Shown here piece by piece: positions 52,128 through 62,899 of a stretch of 64,000 bases of DNA. The stretch comes from Gracilaria gracilis (taxonomy: Eukaryota > Rhodophyta > Florideophyceae > Gracilariales > Gracilariaceae): contig JARGSG010000251.1 in the NCBI GenBank assembly GCA_030374805.1, positions 164,242 to 228,241 on the forward strand, read 5' to 3'. The notes beneath the pieces are model-generated. The model had not been told where the DNA came from. It searched no databases and saw only the letters and a list, made by a program, of their open reading frames with translations. The position numbers and the translations under genes were made by a program. Each line of letters begins with the position of its first letter. The first letter of the stretch is position 1.

Positions 52128-55100
52128 CTACCACTGAACGCTGCAGTCAACTTTTCTCGTAGACGCTCTCTCTCCATCCCTTTTTTGACGCTGTTTTTTC
52201 CATTGATGTATCCGAACAAGGGGACACTCGTTTGGACCGCAAACCGTTTGACTCGCAGATCTTCTCCAATCTTCATCGGTAGTGCGACAGAGAAGACCTA
52301 GCACACTCCACAAAGCTGCACGACTTTCTGCAGCGGGACCATGTAGTCCAACAGAGAGTTGAGAGAGGCCGTCACACATTCTAGCATACGATTCCAGTTC
52401 CGGAGCTTGAACCGGATAGGAAAGTGGTTCAACAGCTTCTGCGGCAGCGACCCAATCGTCATTTGTGCCATCCCCACCAAGTGGACTTACGTCGAAGACT
52501 TGTACTCTTTGGTTGCAATTGTTCCCATTGGTCTGTGTCAACGGTGCACCATCCATTAGCTCACTTTCTGTGCTAGGAAAAACTGTAACAAACGACCCAA
52601 CAAAACTCCACGAAATAATAGGTCGCGCGCCAGGGTGAATCATATCACCAGATGGATTGGTATCCATGATAGAGAAAGGATACGGAAACAGCGAGGGATC
52701 CAGGTACGTGCCGTCCTGTTGTGTCTCCGGGATGGCCGGGGTTGAAGCAGTGTAGTTTCCATAGTCTTCATAACCATAGGCGTTGGGAATGAACGCTTCC
52801 GCAGGGTGAGAACTAATAACCGGATTCAGGTCCGGCGCAGTCTCGTAGCTCGGCAAAGAATTCTTCGTTGCAGGCTCATAGGGTCGAAAGCTAAGACTGG
52901 ACGCATGATCCTCGGCGGACACGGAGAGGGCCCTTGTCCACAGCAGATGTTTCCATACTTCTCTGTTCTTCAGCTCCATGGCCCCAATAGGCAGCGGAGA
53001 CATCGTTAGGTGGTGCTTGATATGCGGCTGTAGAGTATGGTTCATCTTCGGTGTGAGAGTTGTGTGTTTCTTTGGTTCCCTGTGTAGATAGTCCTTGTTC
53101 TTGAGGTGGGGCTGGATAAGGTTCGGCAAAGGGGACACTTCTTTCCACACGATGTTCACTGGGCACAGCAGGAAATCTCTGTCTAGGCGCATAATTGGCC
53201 TCTGAATCTCGAATGTTTTCGGATATAGATGTATGTTGTGGTTCAAAGGAATCATCAATATCTGAGTTTGCTGGAACAGCTTTGTACGGCTCAGGGAAGT
53301 CGGAAGCCGTCGATATAAATTGAGTTGGTTCTGATAGGTTAACTTCAGATTCAATCGCGCCCACGTTTGCCTAATGACTTGCCTCTCCGGCAAATGGCGC
53401 AAATCTTCCCGTAGATTGTAGAGATACAGTCTCACTCTCTAGCAAAGGGGGCGCGTGTGAATCTTGACCATTCTCAGCAAACCCAGACAGCGCTTGCGAC
53501 GGCTTGGGGGCATAGACACGGAAGTCCGATTCTTCGCCAAAACTTGTGCCTCAGGATGGCTCGACGGATTAGAATCGCCAAAGGCCTGATGACGATCTTC
53601 GTTATCCTCTGAGTCGTGCTCCAACGCCCCACGAAGCCGTGAGTCTTCGTGAATGTTATATACTCCGTTGTTCTCCCTAAACTCCTTCGGAGCGTAGGGA
53701 CTTATTTCAAAATCGGTCTTGGTCGATACGGGAACAAAACTGGGTTCAGATTCAAATGCACCTACAGACTGTTTATACTGGTTTCCATTTGTCTCATTCG
53801 GTGTCGGGGGGCAGAGGTCCTTCCTCTGTAATGTCCTTTTCCAACTGCAAAACACCAGCTCCAGGATAGTTCGATTTAGGATGCTGCTGTTCATCAGGGG
53901 TCTTTAATATGGAATCATACTGAATTGCTTCATTGGGCACATTGTCGATATCAAAAGACGCTTCAACAACCGGTGCATCTGAGTGCAGTGGTGCGCTTCC
54001 ATCCATGGCTTCCGCAGCATCTGGTTTCCTATACGGTTCGACCATATTGAACTCTTGATGATGAGATGCATTTTCATCATACCCTGGCGGCTGTGCCGGT
54101 GAAAGGAAAGATGGAAATCCATGACTCAAGCCAGGGACTTCTGCATGACTGACTTCACCAAAATTATTTCTTGCCCCATCGCCAGGTTCCGCGAGTGCAT
54201 GAGTAGTCGGTACGAGGGGCATCCGATTTGATGGTGATGCGTTTCGAGAACTCGGCCTGTCAACTGCTGTTTCAAGAACAGTGAGTTGAGATTGATCAAA
54301 TGCTGCTGCGACCGCGTCAGTGGGACGATATGGATCACATGTTCGATAAAGCGTAGGGTCTGAATCAAGACCTTCCGATTTACGGACAACATCTGGAACT
54401 CTAGAAACTCCATTCTTGTCCGTCAACTCTGATTACGGTGTAGCATTAAATGAAAGGTGTTCCACGTTTGGTTCGTTTGTCTTAAATGCGTCGGTTCTCA
54501 ACTTCACTGTTTCGGTGTTCTCATTCTCTTGCTGATACCATGTAGTCTCATCTACTGCGGGGCCTCCAGCAACATTAAAGCCGTCCAAAGAAGGCTGATT
54601 TGGCGGATCAATATCTCCACCAGGAGCGAATGGGTCGTAGTTCAAACACTGTTCTTCCAACCCAGGGGCTGTTGAAGCCTCTGCCTGTAGAAAGTCTGCT
54701 GTACCCTGTGACTTGTCCGCACTATAAGCGTCAGTTGATGTCATAAATGAAGAGCTTCCTTTGGAGTCATGATCCTGTACGTTAGCAGAATTTAGCTTCT
54801 CGGTCCAATAAGACGTTGAAAACGCAACCTGTGGCTTGCTTTCAATCGCGTTCTCTGTCAGATCAAATGCCGTCGAATCAACTCCCTCGTTTCCATCGTG
54901 ATGGTAAGAATGCTCCGTAATCGGAACAGGTGATTCGTCTAACGGCGAGCCTTCTCCACCTCCAATACTTTTCTCAATGGGTTGCTGAACATACTGACCC
55001 ACTTCACCTCTGCATTTTTCACCTCCAGCATTCTTCTCGGCGGGTTGATGAACATCCTGACCCACTTCATCGTTGGCGAGAGGCATCTTCATTCCGGTCA

Positions 55101-58100
55101 ACTCTTATCCCTTGCTGCTTCGAAACGACCGGGGATAGAAGCGAACTAGCTTCATCTTGCTCCGAGGGGTTTGTCATTACCCCTTCCGTCTCATCAGGGT
55201 AACCTCCAACTTGATCCCATCCCCCCCAGATGTCATCATCATCGCCAGAGATCTCCTCAAACGGAACTGGGTTCTGACTGCTCTGCATTCCCAGCTGGGA
55301 CACTGAAGAACGCTTCATCTACAGCCATGTTGTCAAGATTACTCGAAGGCGCGCGTTCCCGAACGTCAGGCATAGTTTGGCTATAGTCCGAGGGATCATG
55401 ACTTTCTGACGCTAGAGCCAATGGCTTGTCTTCCTTCCGCTCCTCTATTGAACCATTGACGACACGTCTTTCCGGGATAGGGATATCCTGCGCATTATCC
55501 CATTCTCCCCATATATCAGACGGAACACTTTCCTGGTTCTGCTTATCATTAACGGGCTTTGGCAGGCTTGCATTCCACGTCGCGGGACTAGGAGGCACCA
55601 GCTCTGTCGTGCTATCTACAGCATATTGTGTGCTGCTTTCTTGAATTTCATCTGGAGCGGCGCACGGTGTTTCACTGCTAACATTTGCTTCTGATTGTAG
55701 TCCCGAAGCCTCCGCCAAAAAACATGTTATCTGGTTGTGGCATTTCCGATTTGACCTCAACCGCTGACGTAGCATCAATACTCATGTGTTGTGCGGGCTT
55801 TTGGCTGAAATAATGCTGTCCTCTCTCCGGGGGTTCCGATATTTCGCTGTGCTGAAGCTGAGATGTCACCCAAATCCCCCCCATTGCTCCCAATCCCCTT
55901 CATTATCATCCTGCTTCTTGTCGTTTGTTAGAGTCCCAAGGGCTATGGCTGCCGAATCGAATGCCACATCTTCTCCTTTAACTTCTTCCTGTCCTATCAC
56001 AGGCTCTCCTTCTTTTGGCAAGCTTAACACTCCATCAATGTTTCCTTCATGTGCAGGAGGTTCGAAGAACGGAGGCGCAGGTCTAAAAGATGTGCTGTGA
56101 ATTTCTTCTCGCGTGCTCTTGCTAGTTTGTTCAAGACTATGTCCGAGCGCGCCATCAAACTCTTCGCCCACGCTTATTTGTTGAGTTGGGTCAACGGGGA
56201 TTGAACTTGATGAGGATTTCGGACTTCGATTTCTGCCATCTTGTAGAAGCTCTTCAGGATTTTCAGAACCGTCCGTGAGTTGCGTTTCCAAAACCAACTC
56301 CTCTGGCAAATTCTCCTTACGTATTGTAGGCGACGTCTCTTGGTTCTGTGGGGCAACTGTCTCTTCAAAATCTCCCCATCCTGCCCATTCACCTTCGCTA
56401 GGTTCTGCACCACAGTCTTGAATATCAAAACTACCCAATTCCTATCCCGCTGAGTCCACACCAACATCAAAAGCATGCCAAATCAGGTTCGACGGGGTTG
56501 GGAGATCCTTGCGTCGGGTTATTATCTTCTCTTGGCACAGGACAACTGTCTCTCACCATACGGCACAGCCTCAGTTTCTTTTTGTTCAAAAACTTGATGC
56601 TTAGCAACGTCTCCAAGTACTGGTGTTTTCGTAGTTTCTTGCTCGACTTGTAAACCGAGCGAGTGAGGCGAAGACTGTTTCGCGCTCTCCGCAAATCCGT
56701 CTGAACCAATTTCGTCCGGACTCTGCTGAGAACGGAAATCGCTAATATCTGTCCATTCTCCCCATGCTTCCTCATCAGTCACCACTTCACCAGCCTCTTC
56801 GACGGGTTGAGGCTCTTCAACATTTCCGTCTTCGACCCCAAATGCCGTTTCAAATGCCTCAGAACGAACTTTGGCGGTTTCAGTGACCCCATTCTGCCTC
56901 TCGACTTCTGGGATAACGTTTGTACTGTTGTCAGTCGGATGCCGATCGACCAAGCTTTCTTCGTCCAAGAATTGTGTCGTAAAAAACGGTACTACATCCT
57001 CCATCTTCCGGCGCAGGTGGAAATGGCATTGCCTCTGTTGACTCCAATTGAGGGTGTTCGGCATTTTTATCTAGAGCCTTCCCCGAGGTACAACCTGAAT
57101 CCATCGCCACGGATGTGTCATCAAGTTTCTCCCATTCTCCCAAGGCCTCGGGATCAATCGCGTTATCGCCGTCGCGCTCGCTTAGTTGATTGTCATTCGG
57201 ACCGGAAACCGCTTCGAATTGCTCATCCAGAAATACCTCGTGTTCAACATTTGCTTCATCGGGATTCTTCTTTTCTGAGATACTTACATTCGTTTGCACT
57301 ACAGAGGTGTCTTCCAATACCTTCGGTTCTTCATGCTGAACGACACTCGCCCCGGAAGGGGCCGTTGAGGAGTGGATTTCGCCGACCAAGCGGTCCGCTT
57401 CGTCCTGTGTAGCCTGATGTACTGATATATGTTCTGGCTGTTCATCGAAACTAACTTCTTCTCTTGCCACAGAATGAATTGGCTGAACTGATACGTCGTC
57501 AGTCTCTTTCCACTCTGCCCAAGCTTCATCGTTATCTGTGTTCGGGGCTGGAGCGTCTGGTTCGGTAACTGGGTTTTCTTCTTCTGCAAACATCGAAGTG
57601 ATAGACTGGTCGTATGGCTCAGTTTCCTTCCGTTGTGACTGGTTTAAGTGGTTTAAGACAGGGGCACGCGCCTCATAGTTGACTGGAGTGCTTCGCTGAG
57701 CTGGCACTTCTGGTAGGACAGTATGAGAGCCAACATCAGCCGCGCCTTTCGATTGCTCTGCCGCTTCGACTACCAAAGGCTCTTGTTTCGTCAAGATTGG
57801 GGAAGCACTGGATTCAGTGGCCGGACTAGGCGCCGCTTCGCTGACTTTCGAGTCAGGCATTTCGTCTGGGATAGTAATTTCTGTGGTGTCCTTCCAACCC
57901 CCCCAAGCGTCCTCGTCGACTTCTGGATCGCTTTCATCCAAAAGGTCATCGGCCCAGCTGTCGTTGCCCTCCCAGCCAGCCAGAAAGGACGGAACTGGGG
58001 CTAGGGAAGATCTCGCAGACTGACTAGGCTTAGTTTCCTTTCGCGGTGAAATTGACGATAGCTGAAGAAGTTCACTGGTGGTCACTGGAGGTGGAGACGA

Positions 58101-58478
58101 CAACGGAGGCATTGACTGACGCGACGAACTGAGCTTAAGGGAGGATACTTACGGGGGGGTTCGGTGTGGAATGGTATCCATGCTAGTAGAACCTGGCCTA
58201 GAACGCGACCCCAGCTTCGACTTGACTGGAGAAATACGACGGCGAGGAGAAATATTAAGCAGACTGTCCTAATCTTCGTCTGGTGGGGATGGGCGCGGGG
58301 TTGAGGGAGTGGAGCTGTTCGGGGTGGTCTGGGCTGTGGCTGTGGGGGTGTTTGAGTTTGACTGCTGCTGAAAACGAGACATGCCAGTGATGACACCCCT
58401 CCTAGGCTGCGGCGGAACGCCCATTAGATCAGCAAAGCCAGCGCCCTGCCGAGTTCGTGTACGGCGAGCTCCTTTCAT
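52128..58478 (-). CDS. Sec16-like COPII scaffold with WGxW repeats (multiply frame-disrupted)
   Basis: About 2,100 codons spread over successive frames. The 3' part has GARPIISWSFVGSFVTVFPS and then ESRAALWSVLGLLCRTTDED, which match the start of the Sec16 central conserved domain; Sec16 organises ER exit sites. The ACE1 domain that should follow is not found below 52128. The long acidic N-terminal part carries at least seven copies of a D/E-x-W-G-x-W box, for example EDAWGGWKDTTEI, DEAWAEWKETDD, EEAWGEWTDIS and SDIWGEWDNAQD. There are about ten single-base shifts, most at homopolymers (55717-55722, 55876-55882, 56981-56986, 53806-53811), and four or five in-frame stops, one of which (58149) lies in a likely 68-nt intron (58085-58152). 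It is either a pseudogene or a real gene in poor sequence; I favour the latter. Confidence 0.6.
58085..58152 (-). other. Probable 68-nt intron in the Sec16-like gene
   Basis: On the minus strand the segment starts GTAAGT and ends with a pyrimidine-rich TGTCGTCTCCACCTCCAG. Removing it, together with one base from the adjacent run of seven (58153-58159), joins SMDTIPHRTP to TTSELLQLSS in frame and eliminates an in-frame TAA. Confidence 0.5.
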
Positions 58479-59106
58479 GAGGTATCAGTCAAGAGTCAGT
58501 GTGTGTGTGAACGTGAGCAGTGAAGGTAAGGGGGAGTACGTCAACAGGTAAGGAGGAGAAATTTGTGTAGTGGAGGCGGGGTGTTAATGGGCTGGGCTGC
58601 CGAAGGATGGATCTCTGACGAGCGGAATGTGGAGCGCTTTGGCTCCTGCTGCCATTGTCGAAGGAAAAGAGAATGTGAGCTGTGTAAAGCTTAAAAAAGT
58701 GGGGAGAGACTTCATGGATATTATCGCGAGGCTATTGGCCTTTTTTAGTCAAGTTGGCTAAAATGCGTCAATAAATTAATGTCGAAGCTTAACAGAACGC
58801 GCCGCTAGGCCGCGGCCAATCAACTTGGCGCCCAATTCATGCATGCGTGCGTGCTTTCTGTGCCTCAGTGCTCGTCGATGATCATCATCAGGTTCACCTC
58901 TCTAAGAGCGTGACCCCGTGGGCGAGAATCAGCCAGTTTCGGGTATCTATGCCACACAACGCCATACACAGACAAATATTATCACGGGGCAGGAGTTTTC
59001 GGTTGATATATGATAACATCTCTTGCAGCATTTCTCAAACCTTCAACTGCCCCACGGTCCTCTTAGCCAATCTTTTGAGCCACGAGACTTTTGCTCACCC
59101 CACATC
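58479..59106. promoter_or_regulatory. Divergent promoter region, Sec16-like / ZNHIT1
   Basis: About 630 nt between divergent starts, with a TGTGTGTG run at 58500. No gene is supported. Confidence 0.5.
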
Positions 59107-59682
59107 ATGACATCGCTTAAAGGTGGCACTTCAAAACCAGAGGAGAATACCACGCGGGCGAAACGGAAGCGTGAAGTAGCAAACCGTGTGAAACATCTGG
59201 ACTTTTCTGTCATTCAAGAGGCTCGAAATCGGAGGCTGCGAGCTCTTGAAAACGACAATTACGCCGCCGAACAAGAAGCTATTCTACTGGAGGGCGAAGA
59301 TGAGTACGAACCAGGTATGGGCTCTGAGGAGGAGATGGCGGGGAAAAAGAGGCCTACGCGAACACGCAAGCGAAAACAGAGAAGACGACAGCGTGGACTG
59401 AAGGACAGTCGCGCGGAAGCGAAAGAGGTTGGTATAGAGCGATGGAACCAACCTAGTCACGTCGCCATCGAAGAAGAGAACCTGTCCGCTCGACTAAAAA
59501 GGATGGTGGCATGGTCGAAAATGATTGTATCTCCTGGCTCTCGTCCTCCTCGATACTTCTGCTCAACATGTGGCTACGCCGCACCTTACACTTGCACAAG
59601 ATGTTTCACGCGGTTCTGCTCCGTAAGATGTAACGAGGTTCATCAGGAAACCAGGTGCCTGAAGTTTACTGCGTACATGTGA
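59107..59682 (+). CDS. ZNHIT1: ZNHIT1/Vps71/SWC6, SWR1-complex zinc-finger HIT protein
   Basis: 191 residues. The C-terminal HIT zinc finger has all ligands in order: RYFCSTCGYAAPYTCTRCFT, then FCSVRCNEVHQETRCLKF. RVKHLDFSVIQEARNRRLRA near the N-terminus and the long basic segment (TRTRKRKQRRRQRGLK) are found in ZNHIT1 proteins. ZNHIT1/SWC6 is part of the SWR1/SRCAP complex that deposits histone H2A.Z. The ATG at 59107 is chosen, as it directly opens MTSLKGGTSKPEENTTRAKR; the upstream frame is poor. Unlike its neighbours it has no frame break. Confidence 0.9.
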   Translation: MTSLKGGTSKPEENTTRAKRKREVANRVKHLDFSVIQEARNRRLRALENDNYAAEQEAILLEGEDEYEPGMGSEEEMAGKKRPTRTRKRKQRRRQRGLKDSRAEAKEVGIERWNQPSHVAIEEENLSARLKRMVAWSKMIVSPGSRPPRYFCSTCGYAAPYTCTRCFTRFCSVRCNEVHQETRCLKFTAYM

Positions 59683-60644
59683 GCGGCCACGATGTTCTTC
59701 AAATTCCAAAGAGCTTTTCCGGTGATTGGGATTCGTGCAAAAGTGGCGCAGGATGCATGGGCGAATTCGTGTTGCAGAACTTGGTGTCGTTTGTAAAGAC
59801 GTAAACGACTGCGGAATAAGGAAGAGGATATCGGCAAACTGCCAGATTCGATGGACGTTTGGGCGTCTGAAGGTTTCACACAGGATCCTGGGCTCAGGGA
59901 CATGAGGATGGCTGGAAGAGCCAGCATTTGTCAAAGCTAGACGTCGGTCAATTTAAGAGAGAAGTCATTTACGTTGTGCACTCGTCTACACTATAGACAG
60001 AGAGAGAACTTGTGAATGTCCAAGTACCTATCTTGTAGAACGAGGGAGGTGGAGACTTGAAACGCTCAACACTGCAAATGTAGATACCCAGACAAGGAAC
60101 TTCCACGAATCCGCATAGTATCACTACGGTCTTCCCGAATGATGCAGAGTCATTAACTTGACTTTCTTGTTCTATATCATCTCCACTGTTTCCTGGTTCA
60201 CAGACACTCGCCAAACCATCTCCATACACGACGAAGTTTGGTCAGAAAGCCAGTCAAGAATGATCCTGCTAATAGTGCATCATGAGGCGCGCGATAATCG
60301 ATGAACCACGACAAACCACACTGCCTATGAACTGACTGGTGCTTCATTGCAAAGCAGTTGATACTGTAAGTGCAGATCGGTGTGGTTGTTTCAAGACGAC
60401 CTCTTTGGCGGTTTCGGCCAGTTCCATTCGGTCAAGGCGGTCGCTTCCCGGGATCAAAAGAAGTATCACACGCGACAGAGGAATCCCGATATGTACATTT
60501 ACGGCGACTATGATCAATAGCAGTCGCATGAAAAATACGATGAGGCAATTCGTTACTTCCCACCCACAACCAATGGAGGCCATGTGCACTTACTGTCGAA
60601 GCTGCGCCCAGAGTCTGGACTCCAGAAACGGTTGAACAACCATC
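59683..60644. other. Intergenic region
   Basis: About 960 nt. A minus-strand ORF at 60344-60589 has a hydrophobic helix, and a donor-like GTAAGT near 60590 suggests it may be part of a spliced transcript with the ORF upstream, but I cannot settle its structure. The ORF at 59969-60229 is not convincing. Confidence 0.35.
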
Positions 60645-61307
60645 TCAGCAAGGCTTGCAACACGAGAAAGGCGGTGGCCTCTGTCTTCGTTGGAGGACTG
60701 AACAAGCCCCGCAACAGGTTCCAAACGGCTGCCCAAGAAAACCAACCCGCGTGCAAGTAATCTCTTGGCGGGGCCCTCTCCAAGGGATGGAGAACAAAAA
60801 GCCCAGCTCCGCAAGTCGTCTATTAACGTTCGCTCTGAACTGGACCACCAAGCCGAAAGTGTCTGGCTGTTCTTCGGCTAACAATAATATCAATCTACGG
60901 TTGTTGCGTGGGGATACACCACATGAGAAGGTTTGCTCATCGGATGAGAAACATACTTGCTGGTTGCCTGTTATGAGGACTGGTTGTGGTCCTGAATCGG
61001 ATTGGGGTTCCAAACTGTCCAGAATGGGGGGTATGGGTGCCAGACTTCCCGAGTCCAATACGGGTGCCAGGTTTTCCCCTTGAATGGGGATCGATGTTCC
61101 TCGTTTCCGGATGGAGTTTGGCGCTGAATTGACTGTCAAAATGGATAGGTGAAGCGTTAAGATTGTGAGAAAACACGGCTGAAAGCTTGCCCATGGTGAT
61201 ACGGATGGGATTGAGGCAGTAGGGAGCAAATTTCCTGATGACGGGTGCGGAAAGCTGATGTGCGACGTAACCTTATATATAGTTTGGAACACGGTTCTGT
61301 GCCTCAT
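60645..61307 (-). CDS. Hypothetical Cys-rich, possibly secreted protein
   Basis: 220 residues from an ATG at 61307. A hydrophobic stretch at about 46-62 (CFLTILTLHLSILTVNS) is followed by a low-complexity segment of related units (IPIQGENLAPVLDSGSLAPI) and a C-terminal half with at least ten cysteines (FGTCCGACSVL, FSCCKPC). A signal anchor or an internal start is possible. As this stretch of the window has many single-base errors the frame, and so the Cys-rich tail, may be wrong. No family recognised. Confidence 0.3.
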   Translation of the reverse strand: MRHRTVFQTIYKVTSHISFPHPSSGNLLPTASIPSVSPWASFQPCFLTILTLHLSILTVNSAPNSIRKRGTSIPIQGENLAPVLDSGSLAPIPPILDSLEPQSDSGPQPVLITGNQQVCFSSDEQTFSCGVSPRNNRRLILLLAEEQPDTFGLVVQFRANVNRRLAELGFLFSIPWRGPRQEITCTRVGFLGQPFGTCCGACSVLQRRQRPPPFSCCKPC

Positions 61308-61753
61308 CGTTCTTTAAATAGTAGGCTTGCGCTCATGACCGTGCAGGTGAACACCTGGGTGTTTCACAGATGTAAGTTGGCATGGCACGATAATTCACGA
61401 ATTGCGAATCGCAACCCATGTTTTCTTGGGTGGCACGAGAGAGAGCGAAAATATTAGAAGCTTGTCGAACCGTGGCAACGCATCCTATTTCCATTCATGA
61501 ACGAGCTGTATCTATCTCCCTTATGCTGAAGAGCAGCTCCAAGGGCAAGTTAGCGATGTACGCCTGGATGTTATCTGACACAGGATTACACGCACTCGTA
61601 TCAACAGTTGTCAATCCCCGTTCCTCGTAAGGGTGAAACAGTCGCGATTACCAGGGCACTTCACATTGACAGAACCTACTCACGCATCTGCGCCAACTTG
61701 AGTTAGCCTCTTAGTTCAACGGACCAACGGCTTCCTCACGCCTCAATCGCAAA
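61308..61753. promoter_or_regulatory. Upstream region of ERCC1
   Basis: About 450 nt between divergent ORFs, no other gene supported. Confidence 0.45.
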
Positions 61754-62552
61754 ATGTCTGAGGAGGAAAACGCGAAGCGTTCATTACCGCATGCAGCTAA
61801 CGAAAGTTCGGACCAACACGTCTCAGTCGCTCTGAACAAACCTCACAAGCGTCCGCGATCAGAAGGAAATTCCTCGCACATCGCCGCCGCTCTAGCGCAT
61901 GCACGTTCAAAAGTCGCTCTTCTCGTACATTCCAAACAGCTAGCCAATCCAATGGTACGCTACATCCGTCACGTACGAAAAGAACCGAACAGTAGCATAC
62001 CTGCAGATTTTGTGTGCGGTCCAACAACATGTGCCCTCTATCTGTCGCTGCAGTTCCATAAGCTGCATCCTGAGTATATATATAAACGGGTTCGTACCCT
62101 TGGTACACACTTCAAACTGCGTATTCTGCTTGTTCTTGTTGATATAGCCAATCACCGCACCTGTCTTCATGAATTGACCAAGATGTGTCTCATCAATCAA
62201 ATGACGCTCATTTGCGCCGGTTGTCAGCGCGAAGCCGCACGTTATTTGGAAACATTTCGAAGTTATGAAGGTAAGGGAGCGGAACTGATTCAAGAGCGTG
62301 TTGCCGATGATTATCCGTCCCGACTTCATACTGCTCTGAGTTCTGTTAGAGGAGTCGACCGCACAGATGTTAGCACTCTTGTATATACGTTCGGGACTTT
62401 TCGTGATATTGCTTGCGGCATCAAGAGAAGAACTGAAGCAATGTCCTGGGATTGGTGAGCGGAAAGTAGCCAGGCTCTTCCAAGCGTTGCACCAACCATT
62501 CAAAGGCGATTGGCAAGAAATGGAAGAAAGTGCTGAGGAGGATGTCAGGTGA
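61754..62552 (+). CDS. ERCC1: DNA excision repair protein ERCC1/Rad10 (one frame break)
   Basis: About 265 residues. ERCC1 is the non-catalytic partner of XPF in the nuclease that cuts 5' of DNA lesions in nucleotide excision repair. The central domain reads [40 protein letters not shown] and [20 protein letters not shown]. The C-terminal helix-hairpin-helix pair is split by a frame change: the first hairpin [18 protein letters not shown] is in one frame and [20 protein letters not shown] in the next. Removing one T from TTTT at 62398-62401 gives [16 protein letters not shown] with exactly the spacing of other ERCC1 proteins, so a sequence error is the likely cause. A basic N-terminal tail ([11 protein letters not shown]) may be a nuclear signal. 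Confidence 0.9.
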
Positions 62553-62899
62553 TGTGTGCTTCATTGTATAAATTAAATTACCCTAGTAAAGAGAGTATGT
62601 ATCGGAATTGAACGACATCTCTGCCACAGGTCGCCACATCTTAGAGTTCATCTTTGCTGAGATGTAACCATGGGCCGTAGACACTATATCACGGCAGTGG
62701 TTCATCGATTTCAACTAGTTACCATGGGCAGGAGATATTCGTTCAGCAGATCAATTGGAATGGGGGGCTTTGAATATATGGAATCAGAGCAGCCCAACTA
62801 GAGAACTACGAGTTTTGCAAATCCTTTCTGTTTGTACAGGAAGCAGAAATCTGAATACTGTCCATAAACCTGATATGATAATGCAATGAAAACATTACA
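62553..62899. other. Intergenic between convergent ERCC1 and HDAC
   Basis: About 350 nt, AT-rich, presumably 3' untranslated sequence of both genes. Nothing else seen. Confidence 0.5.

Noticed and set aside
52128..58478. Programmed frameshifting or TAG/TAA reassignment in the Sec16-like gene
   Set aside because: Shifts go in both directions and sit at assorted homopolymers. TAG and TAA end other intact genes here (XPC ends in TAG, COX5B in TAA).
1591..62552. XPC and ERCC1 as a repair gene cluster
   Set aside because: They are 58 kb apart with many unrelated genes between them. Co-occurrence is most simply chance.
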